Source: Streptomyces justiciae
GTDB taxonomy: Bacteria > Actinomycetota > Actinomycetes > Streptomycetales > Streptomycetaceae
Length of the DNA stretch: 64,000 nt
Direction: 5' to 3'
NCBI RefSeq assembly: GCF_015163075.1
Contig: NZ_JADDXU010000002.1
Span: forward strand, 372,001-436,000
The translations under genes were made by a program, and so were the position numbers. Below are positions 25,303 through 35,100 of the stretch, one piece after another. Positions within the stretch are counted from its first letter, which is position 1; every line of letters starts with the position of its first letter. The notes beneath the pieces were generated by a model. That model was not told where the DNA came from. It saw nothing but the letters and a program-made list of their open reading frames with translations, and did not search any database.

Positions 25303-26193
25303 CTACTCCTGCGCGCCGGCGAGGATCACCGAGCGGGTGAGGTGGCGCGGCCGGTCCGGATCGAGGCCCCGGGCGGCGGCGACGGCCACGGCGAGCCGCT
25401 GGGCGCGGACCAGTTCGGCGAGCGGGTCGCGGCCGCCGTCCACCCACAGCGCTCCGGTGCCCCGCACCTGTTCGGCCAGCCCCTCGGGCGCTTCGCCGAA
25501 CATCCAGGTCGCGGTGCCCTGGGTGGAGATGCTGATGGGGCCGTGCCGGTACTCCATCGCCGGGTAGGCCTCGGTCCAGGACAGTGCGGCCTCGCGCATC
25601 TTCAGCCCGGCCTCGTTGGCCAGGCCCACGGTCCAGCCGCGACCGAGGAAGGTGAACTGCGTGCATTCCACGAGGCCTTGGGGCAGCGGGTCGGCGAGCG
25701 CTGTGCGGGCGTCGGCGACGGCTGCCTCGGTGTGCAGTCCGAGGTGGGCGCGGAGCAGGGTCAGCGCGGTCGTCGCGAACCTCGTCTGCACGACGGACCG
25801 TTCGTCCGCGTAGTCCAGCACGACGACGTCGTCCGCGGCCGCCATGACAGGCGTGTGCGGGTCGGCGGTGATCGCCGTGGTGCGTATCCGCCCCTTCAAC
25901 TGCCCGAGCAGCTCCAGGACTTCGGTGGTGGTGCCGGACCGGGTCAGCGCGACGACCCGGTCGTACGACCGCCCCTGCGGGAACTCCGACGCGGCGAAGG
26001 CGTCGGTCTCGCCCTGCCCCGCGCCCTCGCGCAGCGCGGCCGCGGACTGCGCCATGAAGTACGACGTGCCGCACCCCACGATCGCGACCCGCTCCCCCGG
26101 CACCGGCAGCACCCCGCCGTGTCCGCCCGCCTCGGCCGCCGCGCGGGTCCAGCACTCGGGCTGGCTCGTCAGCTCGTCCTCGACATGCGTCAT
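25303..26193 (-). CDS. SIS-domain sugar-phosphate isomerase/deaminase (AgaS-like)
   Basis: A 296-residue protein with two SIS domains. The first has VAIVGCGTSYFMAQSAAAL and VALTRSGTTTEVLELL; the second has FLGRGWTVGLANEAGLKM and ends the typical AMEYRHGPISIS segment found in GlmS-type and AgaS-type enzymes. It lacks the glutaminase domain of GlmS. It probably deaminates and isomerises an amino-sugar 6-phosphate. The ATG at 26193 follows GGGAGGGG. It is the first gene of a two-gene unit with the aldolase. Confidence 0.88.
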   Translation of the reverse strand: MTHVEDELTSQPECWTRAAAEAGGHGGVLPVPGERVAIVGCGTSYFMAQSAAALREGAGQGETDAFAASEFPQGRSYDRVVALTRSGTTTEVLELLGQLKGRIRTTAITADPHTPVMAAADDVVVLDYADERSVVQTRFATTALTLLRAHLGLHTEAAVADARTALADPLPQGLVECTQFTFLGRGWTVGLANEAGLKMREAALSWTEAYPAMEYRHGPISISTQGTATWMFGEAPEGLAEQVRGTGALWVDGGRDPLAELVRAQRLAVAVAAARGLDPDRPRHLTRSVILAGAQE

Positions 26194-26204
26194 GGCGTTG
26201 CCCC

Positions 26205-26265
26205 TCCCTATGCTTCGATGATTGTTTATGCAAGATATAGCGAGCTTTCGAGCAGAATCAAGCAT
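26205..26265. promoter_or_regulatory. AT-rich divergent promoter of the SIS-aldolase and DeoR genes
   Basis: This is one of the few AT-rich patches in the window (TGATTGTTTATGCAAGATAT and following). It lies between divergent units and holds repeated partial words such as GAGCTTTCGAGC and ATCAAGC, in line with DeoR-type operators. Individual boxes cannot be fixed by eye. Confidence 0.45.
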
Positions 26266-26322
26266 TCGGACGGGTGCGGGGTGCGCTAGGGTCGCCGGGT
26301 GATCGAGGATGGGAGGGTGCGG

Positions 26323-27102
26323 ATGTCCCGTGACGCCCGCTGGAAGGCGCTGCTGGAACTGCTCGTGGAGCGCGGCCGGCTGGAGGTCGAGGAGGCCGCC
26401 GCCGAGCTGGAGGTCTCGGCCGCGACGATCCGGCGCGACTTCGACCAGCTGGCCGAGCAGCAGATGCTCGTGCGCACGCGGGGCGGGGCGGTCGTGCACG
26501 GGGTGTCGTACGAGCTGCCGCTGCGGTACAAGACCGCCCGGCACGCCTCCGAGAAGCAGCGCATCGCCAAGGCGGTCGCGGATCTCCTCGCACCCGGCGA
26601 GGCGGTGGGGCTGACCGGCGGGACGACCACCACGGAGGTGGCGCGCGCCCTGGCCGTGCGCAGCGACCTCGCGTCCGGCTCGCCCGCTCTGACGGTCGTG
26701 ACCAACGCGCTCAACATCGCCAACGAGCTGGCCGTGCGCCCCCAGTTCAAGATCGTGGTGACCGGTGGGGTCGCGCGGGCGCAGTCGTACGAGCTCATCG
26801 GGCCGCTCGCGGACGGGGTGCTGAGCCAGATCACCCTCGATGTCGCGGTGCTCGGTGTGGTCGCCTTCGACGTCACGCACGGGGCCGCCGCGGCCGACGA
26901 GGCGGAGGCGGCGATCAACCGGCTGCTGTGCGAGCGGGCCGAGCGGGTGGTCGTGGCCGCCGACTCCAGCAAGCTGGGGCAGCGGGCGTTCGCCCGGATC
27001 TGCGCGGTCGAGACGGTGGACACTCTGGTCACGGACACGGCCGTGGGCACGGAGACGGTGCGGCGGTTCGAGGAGGCGGGTGTCAGGGTGCTCGCGGTCT
27101 GA
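26323..27102 (+). CDS. DeoR-family transcriptional regulator (AgaR-like)
   Basis: A 259-residue DeoR regulator. The helix-turn-helix is at about residues 5-60 (RWKALLELLVERGRLEVEE, VSAATIRRDFDQLAEQQML, RTRGGAV). The C-terminal sugar-phosphate sensing domain shows VGLTGGTTTTEVARAL, VTNALNIANEL, VVTGGVAR and VVAADSSKLGQRAF. I chose the ATG at 26323 with GGGAGGG five bases upstream; an upstream GTG at 26299 is possible. It is divergent from the SIS-aldolase pair and very likely represses it until a sugar phosphate binds. Confidence 0.9.
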   Translation: MSRDARWKALLELLVERGRLEVEEAAAELEVSAATIRRDFDQLAEQQMLVRTRGGAVVHGVSYELPLRYKTARHASEKQRIAKAVADLLAPGEAVGLTGGTTTTEVARALAVRSDLASGSPALTVVTNALNIANELAVRPQFKIVVTGGVARAQSYELIGPLADGVLSQITLDVAVLGVVAFDVTHGAAAADEAEAAINRLLCERAERVVVAADSSKLGQRAFARICAVETVDTLVTDTAVGTETVRRFEEAGVRVLAV

Positions 27103-27196
27103 CAGGGCCGGCGAAGATCCCGGACCGCCGCCGTCCGACTCGTTCTCGACACCGGCGCTACCGGAGCGACCTAGGCTGGGTTCCATGGAGGCTGCC

Positions 27197-29023
27197 ATGA
27201 GCGGACCATCGACCAACCAGCCGAACCAGCCGTACCTGCCGATCGCCGAGCACGGTCTCATCGGCGATCTGCGCAGCGTGGCCCTGGTGGGCACGGACGG
27301 CACCATCGACTGGTACTGCTGCCCGTCCTTCGACGCGCCGAGCGTCTTCGCGGCGATCCTGGACTCGGAACGGGGCGGCGCGTTCGAGCTGGCGGCGTCG
27401 GTGCCGGCCCGGACCAAGCAGTTCTACTTCCCCGACACCAACGTCCTGATCACCCGCTTCTTCACCGAGGACGGGGTCGGCGAGGTCCAGGACTTCATGC
27501 CCGTCGACGGTGAGAAGGCCGAGGTGGAGCGGCACCGGCTGATCCGCCGGGTGGTGTGCGTACGGGGTTCGATCCCGTTCCGGACCCGGGTCGCCCCGCG
27601 CTTCGACTACGGCCGGCAGCAGCACCGGCTGCGCATGGTCGGCGACGTGGCGGTCTTCGAGTCCGACAAGCTGTCGCTGGGCCTGACCGCTACCGTGCCG
27701 CTGGAGACGGACGGCCTGGACGCGCGCGCCGACTTCAAGCTCGCGGAGGGCGAGTCGGCGGTGTTCGCGCTGGACCAGGTCGGCGGGGACGTGTCGCCGC
27801 GCCGGTGCGCGCGGACCGAGGCCGAGGAGCAGTTCGCGACCACGGTCGCCTACTGGCGGCGCTGGCTGTCGCAGTCCAAGTACCGGGGCCGCTGGCGGGA
27901 GATGGTGCACCGCTCGGCCCTCACCCTCAAGCTCCTCACCTACGCGCCGACCGGCGCGATCGTCGCCGCGCCCACCACGAGCCTGCCCGAGCAGCTGGGC
28001 GGCGAACGCAACTGGGACTACCGGTACGTGTGGGTGCGCGACGCCGCCTTCTGCGTCTACGCCCTGCTGCGCCTCGGCTTCACCGAGGAGGCCGAGGCGT
28101 TCATGAACTTCGTGACCAAGCACGTCAGTCCGGGCGACGGCAAGCCGTCCGGACCGCTTCAGATCATGTACGGCATCGACGGCCGCACCGACCTCACCGA
28201 GTCCGAACTCCCGCACCTGGAAGGGCATCAGGGCTCCGCGCCGGTCCGGATCGGCAACGCGGCCTCGGACCAGCTCCAACTCGACATCTACGGCGCCCTG
28301 ATCGACTCCATCTACCTCTACGACAAGTGGGCCAAGCCGATCTCCAGCGCCCAGTGGGACGACGTCTGTTCGCTGGTGGAGTGGGTGTGCGCGCACTGGG
28401 ACCAGCCCGACGAGGGCATCTGGGAGACCCGCGGCGGCCGGAAGAACTTCCTGTACTCGCGCCTGATGTGCTGGGTGGCGATCGAGCGGGCGATCCGCAT
28501 GGCCAACCGGCGTGGTCTGCCCGCCGATCTGCCCCGCTGGCGGGAGTGCCGGGACACCATCTACCGGCGGATCATGAGCCGTGGCTGGTCGGAGGCGCGT
28601 CAGGCGTTCGTGCAGCACGAGGACGGCGACGTGCTGGACGCGGCCGTGCTGATGATGCCGCTGTCGAAGTTCATCGCACCGACCGACCCCAAGTGGCTGT
28701 CCACGCTGGACGCGTTGACGCAGGAGCTGGTCTCGGACTCGCTGGTCTACCGCTACGATCCGCTGGCCAGCCCGGACGGACTGCGCGGCGACGAGGGCAC
28801 GTTCTCGATCTGCTCGTTCTGGTACGTCGAGGCGATGGTGCACGCCGGCCGGGTCGACGAGGCGCGGCTCGCCTTCGAGAAGATGCTGACGTACGCCAAC
28901 CATCTCGGCCTCTACGCCGAGGAGATCAGCCACACCGGTGAGCAACAGGGCAATTTCCCGCAGGCGTTCACCCATCTCGCGCTGATCAGCGCCGCGTTCA
29001 ACTTGGACCGGGCGCTGGGCTGA
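27197..29023 (+). CDS. GH15 glycoside hydrolase, probable trehalase
   Basis: A 608-residue member of the GH15 family in the branch that includes mycobacterial trehalase. The N-terminal beta-sandwich begins with [18 protein letters not shown] and [20 protein letters not shown]. The (alpha/alpha)6 catalytic domain has [20 protein letters not shown] (about residues 262-281) and ends with [20 protein letters not shown], which carries the acidic catalytic residue. I chose the ATG at 27197 because GGAGG sits just before it; an ATG at 27185 is also in frame. It would cleave trehalose to glucose in the cytoplasm; glucoamylase or dextranase activity cannot be excluded. The 3' end overlaps the convergent cchK gene by 26 bases. 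Confidence 0.88.
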   Translation: MSGPSTNQPNQPYLPIAEHGLIGDLRSVALVGTDGTIDWYCCPSFDAPSVFAAILDSERGGAFELAASVPARTKQFYFPDTNVLITRFFTEDGVGEVQDFMPVDGEKAEVERHRLIRRVVCVRGSIPFRTRVAPRFDYGRQQHRLRMVGDVAVFESDKLSLGLTATVPLETDGLDARADFKLAEGESAVFALDQVGGDVSPRRCARTEAEEQFATTVAYWRRWLSQSKYRGRWREMVHRSALTLKLLTYAPTGAIVAAPTTSLPEQLGGERNWDYRYVWVRDAAFCVYALLRLGFTEEAEAFMNFVTKHVSPGDGKPSGPLQIMYGIDGRTDLTESELPHLEGHQGSAPVRIGNAASDQLQLDIYGALIDSIYLYDKWAKPISSAQWDDVCSLVEWVCAHWDQPDEGIWETRGGRKNFLYSRLMCWVAIERAIRMANRRGLPADLPRWRECRDTIYRRIMSRGWSEARQAFVQHEDGDVLDAAVLMMPLSKFIAPTDPKWLSTLDALTQELVSDSLVYRYDPLASPDGLRGDEGTFSICSFWYVEAMVHAGRVDEARLAFEKMLTYANHLGLYAEEISHTGEQQGNFPQAFTHLALISAAFNLDRALG

Positions 29024-29216
29024 ACAGCGACCTGGGGCGCAGGTCGGTCCAGTTGGCCTCGACGTAGGCCAGACAGGCGTCCCGGGTGTTCTCCTCGAAG
29101 GCCACCGTCCAGCCGCCGGGGACTCCGGCGAAGGCGGGCCACAGCGAGTGCTGGCCCTCGCCGTTCACCAGGACCAGGAAACGGCCTTCGGCGTCGTCGA
29201 ACGGGTTGGTGCTCAC
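28998..29216 (-). CDS. cchK: MbtH-like protein of the coelichelin cluster
   Basis: A 72-residue MbtH-like protein with the family pattern [26 protein letters not shown], written here by its ends NPFDD and QHSLWPAF, then [20 protein letters not shown]. MbtH proteins bind NRPS adenylation domains and support their folding and activity; the partner is CchH. GTG at 29216 has AGGAGG eight bases upstream. It shares a single iron box with divergent cchJ. Confidence 0.95.
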   Translation of the reverse strand: MSTNPFDDAEGRFLVLVNGEGQHSLWPAFAGVPGGWTVAFEENTRDACLAYVEANWTDLRPRSLFSPAPGPS

Positions 29217-29244
29217 GTCGAGTACCTCCTGCGAACGTCAACAT

Positions 29245-29263
29245 TAGGTTAGGCTCGCCTAAT
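29245..29263. promoter_or_regulatory. Iron box (DmdR1-type) between cchK and cchJ
   Basis: TTAGGTTAGGCTCGCCTAA matches the consensus TTAGGTTAGGCTCACCTAA at 18 of 19 positions. It can serve both divergent genes, which would be repressed when iron is plentiful. Confidence 0.92.
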
Positions 29264-29309
29264 TGGATCGAGCGTAGCTTTTCGCCTTCCCTCCCACAAG
29301 GAGTCGTCC

Positions 29310-30398
29310 ATGGCCCAGCACGCCCTCGGCTTCGGCGAGTTCGGGCTGGCGGAGGAGCCCGGCTCCGACGCGTTCTGGGCGACGGTGCGCGGGCCGCTCT
29401 CGGTGCCCGCCGGTGATGGCGGCTGGGTGACTTTGTTCCTGTGGCGCGGGTCCGAGGCGAGCGTCGGCTTCGAGAGCTGGTCGGGTCCGGTGGCATTGCG
29501 CCGGTGGGGCGACACGGACTGCTGGTACGCCGAGGTGCGGATGCCCGAACGGCTGCGGGTCACTTACCAGTTCCTCGTCGACGGCATCGCGTACGCCGAC
29601 CCGTTCAACCCGGCCGGGGCGGGCGGTGACCGGTCCATCGCGGCCACGCCGGACGCGCCGCCGCAGCCGCACTGGCCCCTGGTCGGGGCCGACGACGTGC
29701 TGCCGCTGCCCCGCACCCGGCTCCGCTGGTCCTCCGAGCGGCTCGGTGGGCGTCGTACCGTACGCGTTCATCCGGTGGGCGGCGGTGGGCCGTTGGTGCT
29801 GCTCCTGGACGGGGACGACTGGCTGTATCTGCATCCGGCCATGACCGCCTTCGAGTCGGCGGTCGCCGGTGGTGACATGCCTCCCGTGACGCTGGTCTTC
29901 CTTCCGGCCAAGGACCGGGGGACCGAGTACGCGTGCCGGCCCGAGCTGTGGGAGGGCGTCCGGGACGAACTGCTGCCGCTCGTCGCGGAGTCGGGCGTGC
30001 CGGGCGACCCGGACCGGCTGGTGGTCGCCGGGCAGAGCCTCGGCGGGCTGAGCGCACTGTACGCGGCGCTGGAGTTCCCTGAGCTGGTGTCGCGCGTCGC
30101 CTGTCAGTCGGGGTCGTTCTGGTGGGCGCCGGGGGCGATGGAGTCGGCGGATCCGTTCGGGGGGACCGTGGGTGGCGCCCTCGCCGAGCGCCTGCGCCGG
30201 CTGCCCGACCCGTCCGGACTGCGGGTTGCCTTCGACGTGGGGGAACACGAGACGCGGATGCTCCCGCACTGCGGACGGGTGGAGGCGCTGACGGAGCGGT
30301 GCGGTGCGGTCGTACGGGTGTCGCGGTCGGCGTCGGAGCATGACCGGGCGGGGTGGCGGCACGCGCTGCTCAGGGATGTGGCGTGGGTGCTGCGCTGA
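29310..30398 (+). CDS. cchJ: Enterochelin-esterase-like hydrolase CchJ
   Basis: A 362-residue protein of the Fes type: an N-terminal immunoglobulin-like domain (VTLFLWRGSEASVG, YQFLVDGIAYADPFNP) and a C-terminal alpha/beta hydrolase. The nucleophile motif is AGQSLGGLSALYAA (about residues 234-247) and the catalytic His is in SEHDRAGWRHALL near the end. In the S. coelicolor cluster the esterase CchJ is implicated in product formation, since CchH lacks a thioesterase domain. AAGGAG precedes the ATG. Iron release from the siderophore is the alternative role. Confidence 0.9.
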   Translation: MAQHALGFGEFGLAEEPGSDAFWATVRGPLSVPAGDGGWVTLFLWRGSEASVGFESWSGPVALRRWGDTDCWYAEVRMPERLRVTYQFLVDGIAYADPFNPAGAGGDRSIAATPDAPPQPHWPLVGADDVLPLPRTRLRWSSERLGGRRTVRVHPVGGGGPLVLLLDGDDWLYLHPAMTAFESAVAGGDMPPVTLVFLPAKDRGTEYACRPELWEGVRDELLPLVAESGVPGDPDRLVVAGQSLGGLSALYAALEFPELVSRVACQSGSFWWAPGAMESADPFGGTVGGALAERLRRLPDPSGLRVAFDVGEHETRMLPHCGRVEALTERCGAVVRVSRSASEHDRAGWRHALLRDVAWVLR

Positions 30399-30416
30399 TG
30401 TGCCGGGATCACCGGC

Positions 30417-32129
30417 TCATCGGGCCACCGCCGCGCCGTAGCCCGCGTCCGTGGCCAGCAGGTTGCGGTGGCTGTCCTCGGCCGTGACGACCCCGTCGTC
30501 CAGGACGAGGACGCGGTCGGCGGCGTCCAGCAGGGCCGGGCTGCTGGTGATGACGAGGGTCGTCCGGCCGCGGCGGAGCTTCGCGAGGTTGCGGGCGATG
30601 AGCTGTTCGGTGACCGTGTCGACGGCGGTCGTGGGGTCGTGCAGGACCAGGATGTCGGTGTCGGCGGCCAACGCGCGGGCCAGGGACAGGCGTTGGCGCT
30701 GTCCGCCGGACAGGTTCGCGCCCCGGTCGCGGACGGCGTGGTCGAGGCCCTCGCGGTGAAGGGCGACGACGTCGGTCAGCAGGGACGCCTCGACGGCTTC
30801 GGCGACATTGCGGCTGGTGCCCGAGGGGTCGATGTTGGTGCGGAGGGTGCCCGCGAAGATCTCGCCGTCGTACGGGTTCACCAGCAGGTGCTCGCGGACC
30901 GCCTCCACGGACAGCTCCCCCAGCTCTCGTCCGCCGAGCCGGACCGTGCCCTCGTAGGCGTCGGGCGGGACGCGCACGGCCAGGACCGCCACGAGGTCGG
31001 CCGCGGCACGCGGCTGGTAGGCGGCGATCGCGACGAACTCGCCTGCCGCCACCCGGAACTTCAGCTTGCGCAGGGTTCCGTACCGGACGCCGTCGACCTC
31101 CAAGTCACTGCCCGCTGACGGACGTTCGGAACCCGGCGTGGCCACCGGCAGCGCGGTCAGCACCAATGCCATCCGCTCGGCCGAGGCGCGCGCGATCATC
31201 ACGTACTTGGGCATCTCGGAGAAGAGTTTGAGCGGTTCGATGATGAACTGCGCCAGCCCGACGGCCATGACGAGTTCGCCGACGGTGATGCGGCCCTCGA
31301 AGGCCAGCCAGCCCGCCGTCAGGGTCACGGCGGCGGCGAGGAGGGCGTTGAGGGCCAGGGCGGCGCCCGCGTAGGCGCCGTTGACCTTGGCGACGGTGAT
31401 GGCCTGGTGTTTCGCCTCGGTGCTGACCGTGCGGTACGACGCGAACGCCGCGTGGTTGCCGCCGAAGCCGTGCAGTGGGCGCAGCCCGGTGATCAGGTCG
31501 GCGACCTTCGCCCCGGCCCGCGCGACCCGGGCCTGCTGTTCCTGGGTGCTGTCGCCGATGCGTTTGGACAGCACGCTGAGGATCGACAGGATCGCGACGG
31601 TGCCGACGATCACCAGCAGGCCGAGCCGGAGGTCGGCCAGGCCCAGCGCGACGGCGGCGACCAGGACCGCGACCAGCGAGCTGATCAGCAGCGGCACCAC
31701 CTCGATGATGTCGGCGGTCTGGTCGGCGTCCTCGGTGGCGATGGTGAGCACCTCGCCGGACTTCAGGTCGACGTCCCGGGCCACCGGCTGGAGTCCGCAG
31801 GCGGCGACCCGGACCCGCCAGCGGTGGGCCTCGGTCGTGTTGGCCTTCTGCAGGACGCGCATCCCGAACCGCCAGGACAGCGAGACGGTCGTGACGATCA
31901 CGGCCAGCGCGGCGATCGACAGTCCGAGCGCGCCGGGGCTGCGGTGCTGCAGGGTGTGCTCGACGATGAGGCCCAGCGCGATCGGGAACGCCGTCTCGCC
32001 GGCCTGGTACAGGCCCATGAGGACCGTGCCCGCCACCATGGCACCGATGTTGCGGCGCAGGGCGATGCGGAGGATGTCGGCCCCGAAGCGGGGCGCTCGC
32101 GTGTCAGGAGGGGTCATCGAATCGGTCAT
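30417..32129 (-). CDS. cchI: ABC exporter half with degenerate ATPase site (CchI)
   Basis: A 570-residue fused membrane/ATPase ABC protein with about six helices (residues 30-300). The ATPase domain is abnormal: the Walker A position reads [15 protein letters not shown] (about residues 365-379) with no GxxGxGKS/T, the Q-loop Gln is missing ([15 protein letters not shown]), Walker B reads [12 protein letters not shown], and the H-loop His is Ser (VITSSPALL). The signature [15 protein letters not shown] and the D-loop are intact. CchG shows the opposite set of losses, so the two probably form one heterodimer with a single active ATP site, exporting coelichelin. The ATG at 32129 overlaps the cchH end by 26 bases, giving translational coupling. 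Confidence 0.9.
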   Translation of the reverse strand: MTDSMTPPDTRAPRFGADILRIALRRNIGAMVAGTVLMGLYQAGETAFPIALGLIVEHTLQHRSPGALGLSIAALAVIVTTVSLSWRFGMRVLQKANTTEAHRWRVRVAACGLQPVARDVDLKSGEVLTIATEDADQTADIIEVVPLLISSLVAVLVAAVALGLADLRLGLLVIVGTVAILSILSVLSKRIGDSTQEQQARVARAGAKVADLITGLRPLHGFGGNHAAFASYRTVSTEAKHQAITVAKVNGAYAGAALALNALLAAAVTLTAGWLAFEGRITVGELVMAVGLAQFIIEPLKLFSEMPKYVMIARASAERMALVLTALPVATPGSERPSAGSDLEVDGVRYGTLRKLKFRVAAGEFVAIAAYQPRAAADLVAVLAVRVPPDAYEGTVRLGGRELGELSVEAVREHLLVNPYDGEIFAGTLRTNIDPSGTSRNVAEAVEASLLTDVVALHREGLDHAVRDRGANLSGGQRQRLSLARALAADTDILVLHDPTTAVDTVTEQLIARNLAKLRRGRTTLVITSSPALLDAADRVLVLDDGVVTAEDSHRNLLATDAGYGAAVAR

Positions 32130-35100
32130 CAAGGTGACGGGCGATCGCTTCCGGGGTCCGCAGGGTGAACAGGTCTCGGATGGTGATGACCGGGCCGAAC
32201 TCCCGGCGGAGCAGCCCGATCAGCCGCACCGCCAGCATGGAGTGCCCGCCCAGGGACACGAAGTCTCCCACCGCGCTCACCTCGTCGTCGTCCAGGTCCA
32301 GTGCCTCGGCGAAGTACGCGCACACCACGCTCTCGGTCTCGGTCTCCGGCCCCCGCTCCCCTGCCGTGGACAGTGCGCCCAGCGGCTTGGCCTCCGGGAG
32401 CGCCTTGGTGTCAGCCTTTCCGTTGACGGTCAGCGGGATGCTGTCGACCTGGGCGTAGTGCGTCGGCCGCAGGAAGTCCGGGAGACCGGCGCCCACTTCC
32501 GTGGCGACCGTCGCCAACTCGGCGCCGTCCAGCACCAGATAGGCCGCCAGCCGGTGGGCGCCGTCGACCTGTGGATCGGCCTGGGCGACGGCGGCGACGA
32601 AACGCACCGCCGGGTGGGCCGCGAACGCGGCCTCGACCTCGCCGAGTTCGACGCGGTGGCCGCGGATCTTGACCTGCTGGTCGGTGCGGCCCAGGTACAT
32701 CAGGTTGCCGTCCGGGCGCCGGACGACGAGGTCGCCGGTGCGGTACATGCGCTCGCCGGGGGCACCGAACGGGCAGGCCACGAACCGGTGGGCGGTCTGG
32801 CCGGGTTGGCCGAGGTAGCCGCGGGCGATGCCGATGCCCGCCACGTACAGCTCGCCGGGCACGCCGTCCGGCAGGGGTCGCAGCCAGGGATCGAGGACGT
32901 AGACGTCGGTGTTGTCGATGGCCACGCCCACCACCGGGTCCTCGCACTCGAAGGTGCCGACGCCGAGGGTGTTGATGGTGTACTCGGTGGGCCCGTACAG
33001 GTTGTAGCCGACGGTGCCCTCGGTGTCGGCGAGCCGCTGCCACAGCGTGGGGGTGACGGCCTCGCCGCCCAGCAGCACCAGCGGCGGCCGCCGGTCCGGG
33101 TCATCCAACAGGCCCTCGGCGACGAGCTGTTGGGCGTAGGTCGGGGTCACGTTGATGACGTCGATGCCGTGTTCCAGGCAGTACTCGACGAGCCGGGGCG
33201 CATCCCTGCGCAACTCCTCGTCGCAGATGTGCACTTCATGCCCGTCGGCGAGCCACAGCAGCTCCTCCCACGACATGTCGAACGCGAACGACACGGTGTG
33301 CGCGATACGGAAGACACGGTGGCCGTGGTCCGCCAACACCGGTTCGAAGATACGGCGCTGATGGTTGATCAGCATGTTGGTGAGTCCGGCGTACTCGGTC
33401 ACGACGCCCTTGGGCTTTCCGGTCGAGCCGGAGGTGTAGATCGTGTACGCCGGGTGCCCCAGCCGGTCGGGGTCGTCGGGGGCGAACGTCACGTAGGGCT
33501 CTGCGGCGGGCAGCGGCCGGTCCAGCTCGACGAGGTCACCGGTCAACCGGGACGCCACCGAGCTCACGGTGAGGACCACGTCCGGGCGGGCGTCCTCGAC
33601 GATCGCCGCGATCCGTTCGTCCGGGTGGTCCAGCTCCAGGGGCACATAGGCGGCACCGGTACGCAGTACGGCGAAGAGGGCCACGATCGAGTCGAGCGAG
33701 CGTGGCACGGCGAGGCCCACGGTCCGCTCCGGGCCGATGCCGCGCCCGGCGAGCACCCCGGCCACGGTCCGGCTGCGGTCCCGGAGTTCGGCGAAGGTCA
33801 TCCGTGCGCCGTGGGCGACGAGCGCCACCCGGTCCGGATGACGGTCCGCCGCCTGGTCGAAGCGGTCGACGACGCTGTCCGTGCCGACGTCAGTCCGCGC
33901 CCCGGGCCCCGGAGCCGGCCCGAGCCCCGGCAGCGCACCGACCGGCCCGGTCGAGCGGGCCACGTCCTCCAGCACCCGCAGATAGTCGTCGAGCAGCCGC
34001 CGGGCACCGGACGTGTCCCCGTCGCGGTGCTCCAGCTTGACCGTGAGCCGATCGCCGGGCGTGACGACCCAGGTGAACGGGTAGTGGGTGGAGTCGTCGG
34101 CCTGCACCGACGTGATGCCGTGCCGGGCGTTCATCGCGGCCAAGGCGTCCAGGTCGAGGAAGTTCTGCAGCACGAACAGGTTGTCGAAAAGCGTGTCGTG
34201 GCCGCTGGCCCGCTGGATCTCCCCCAGCCCGAGGTGCTCGTGCTCCATCGCCGCGACCCTGGCCGCCTGCACCCCCGCGAGGTACTCCCGGACCGTGTCG
34301 CCGGGCCGGGCCCGCGTCCACATCGGCACGGTGTTGAGCAGCACCCCGACGACGTCCTCGAGCCCCTCCCCCTCCCGCCCGGACACGGTCACCCCGAACA
34401 CGGCGTCGCCCCGCCCCGTGCAGGCGCCCAGCAGCAGCCCGAACGCCCCGGTCAGCACCGAGTTCAGTGTGACCCCGTGCACCCTGGCGGCGTCCCGCAG
34501 CAGCTCCGACAGTTCGGCGGAGACGGTGTGCACGAGGGTGCCCGGCAGGTCGTCGGTCAGGGTCGGTGCCGGCCCGGCGAGCAGGGTCGGACCGGGCAGG
34601 CCCGCGAGGTGCTCGGCCCAGAAGCGTTCGGATACGGCGGTGTCCTTGGCGTCGAGCGCCCGCGCATGCTCCTCGAAGCTCGGCACGGCGGGGACGGGGT
34701 CCGTCAACTCGCCTGCGACAAAAGCCTCGTAGGCGTCGAAGAGATCCCGCAGCACGATCTCGCGGGACCAGCCGTCCCACAGCAGCAGGTGGTAGCTGAG
34801 AAGCAGCCCGTCCCGCCCGCCGGGCAGTCGCACGACGGTCAGCCGGATCAGCGGGGGCTCGCCCGGGTCGAAGCCCGTGTCCCGGTCACGGGCGCGCAGG
34901 GCGTCGACCTCGGCGTCCGTGGACAGCTCGACCGTACGGACACCGACCCGTCGCCCGGCCTTGAGGACCTGCACCGGATTGCCGTCGTCGTCGGTGGTGA
35001 ACCCCGCGCCCACGACCGGGTGGCGGGCGATGACGTGGGCCATCGCCTCGGCCAGCGCCTCCGTGTCCAGACGCCGGTCGAAGGTGAACCAGCTCTGCGC

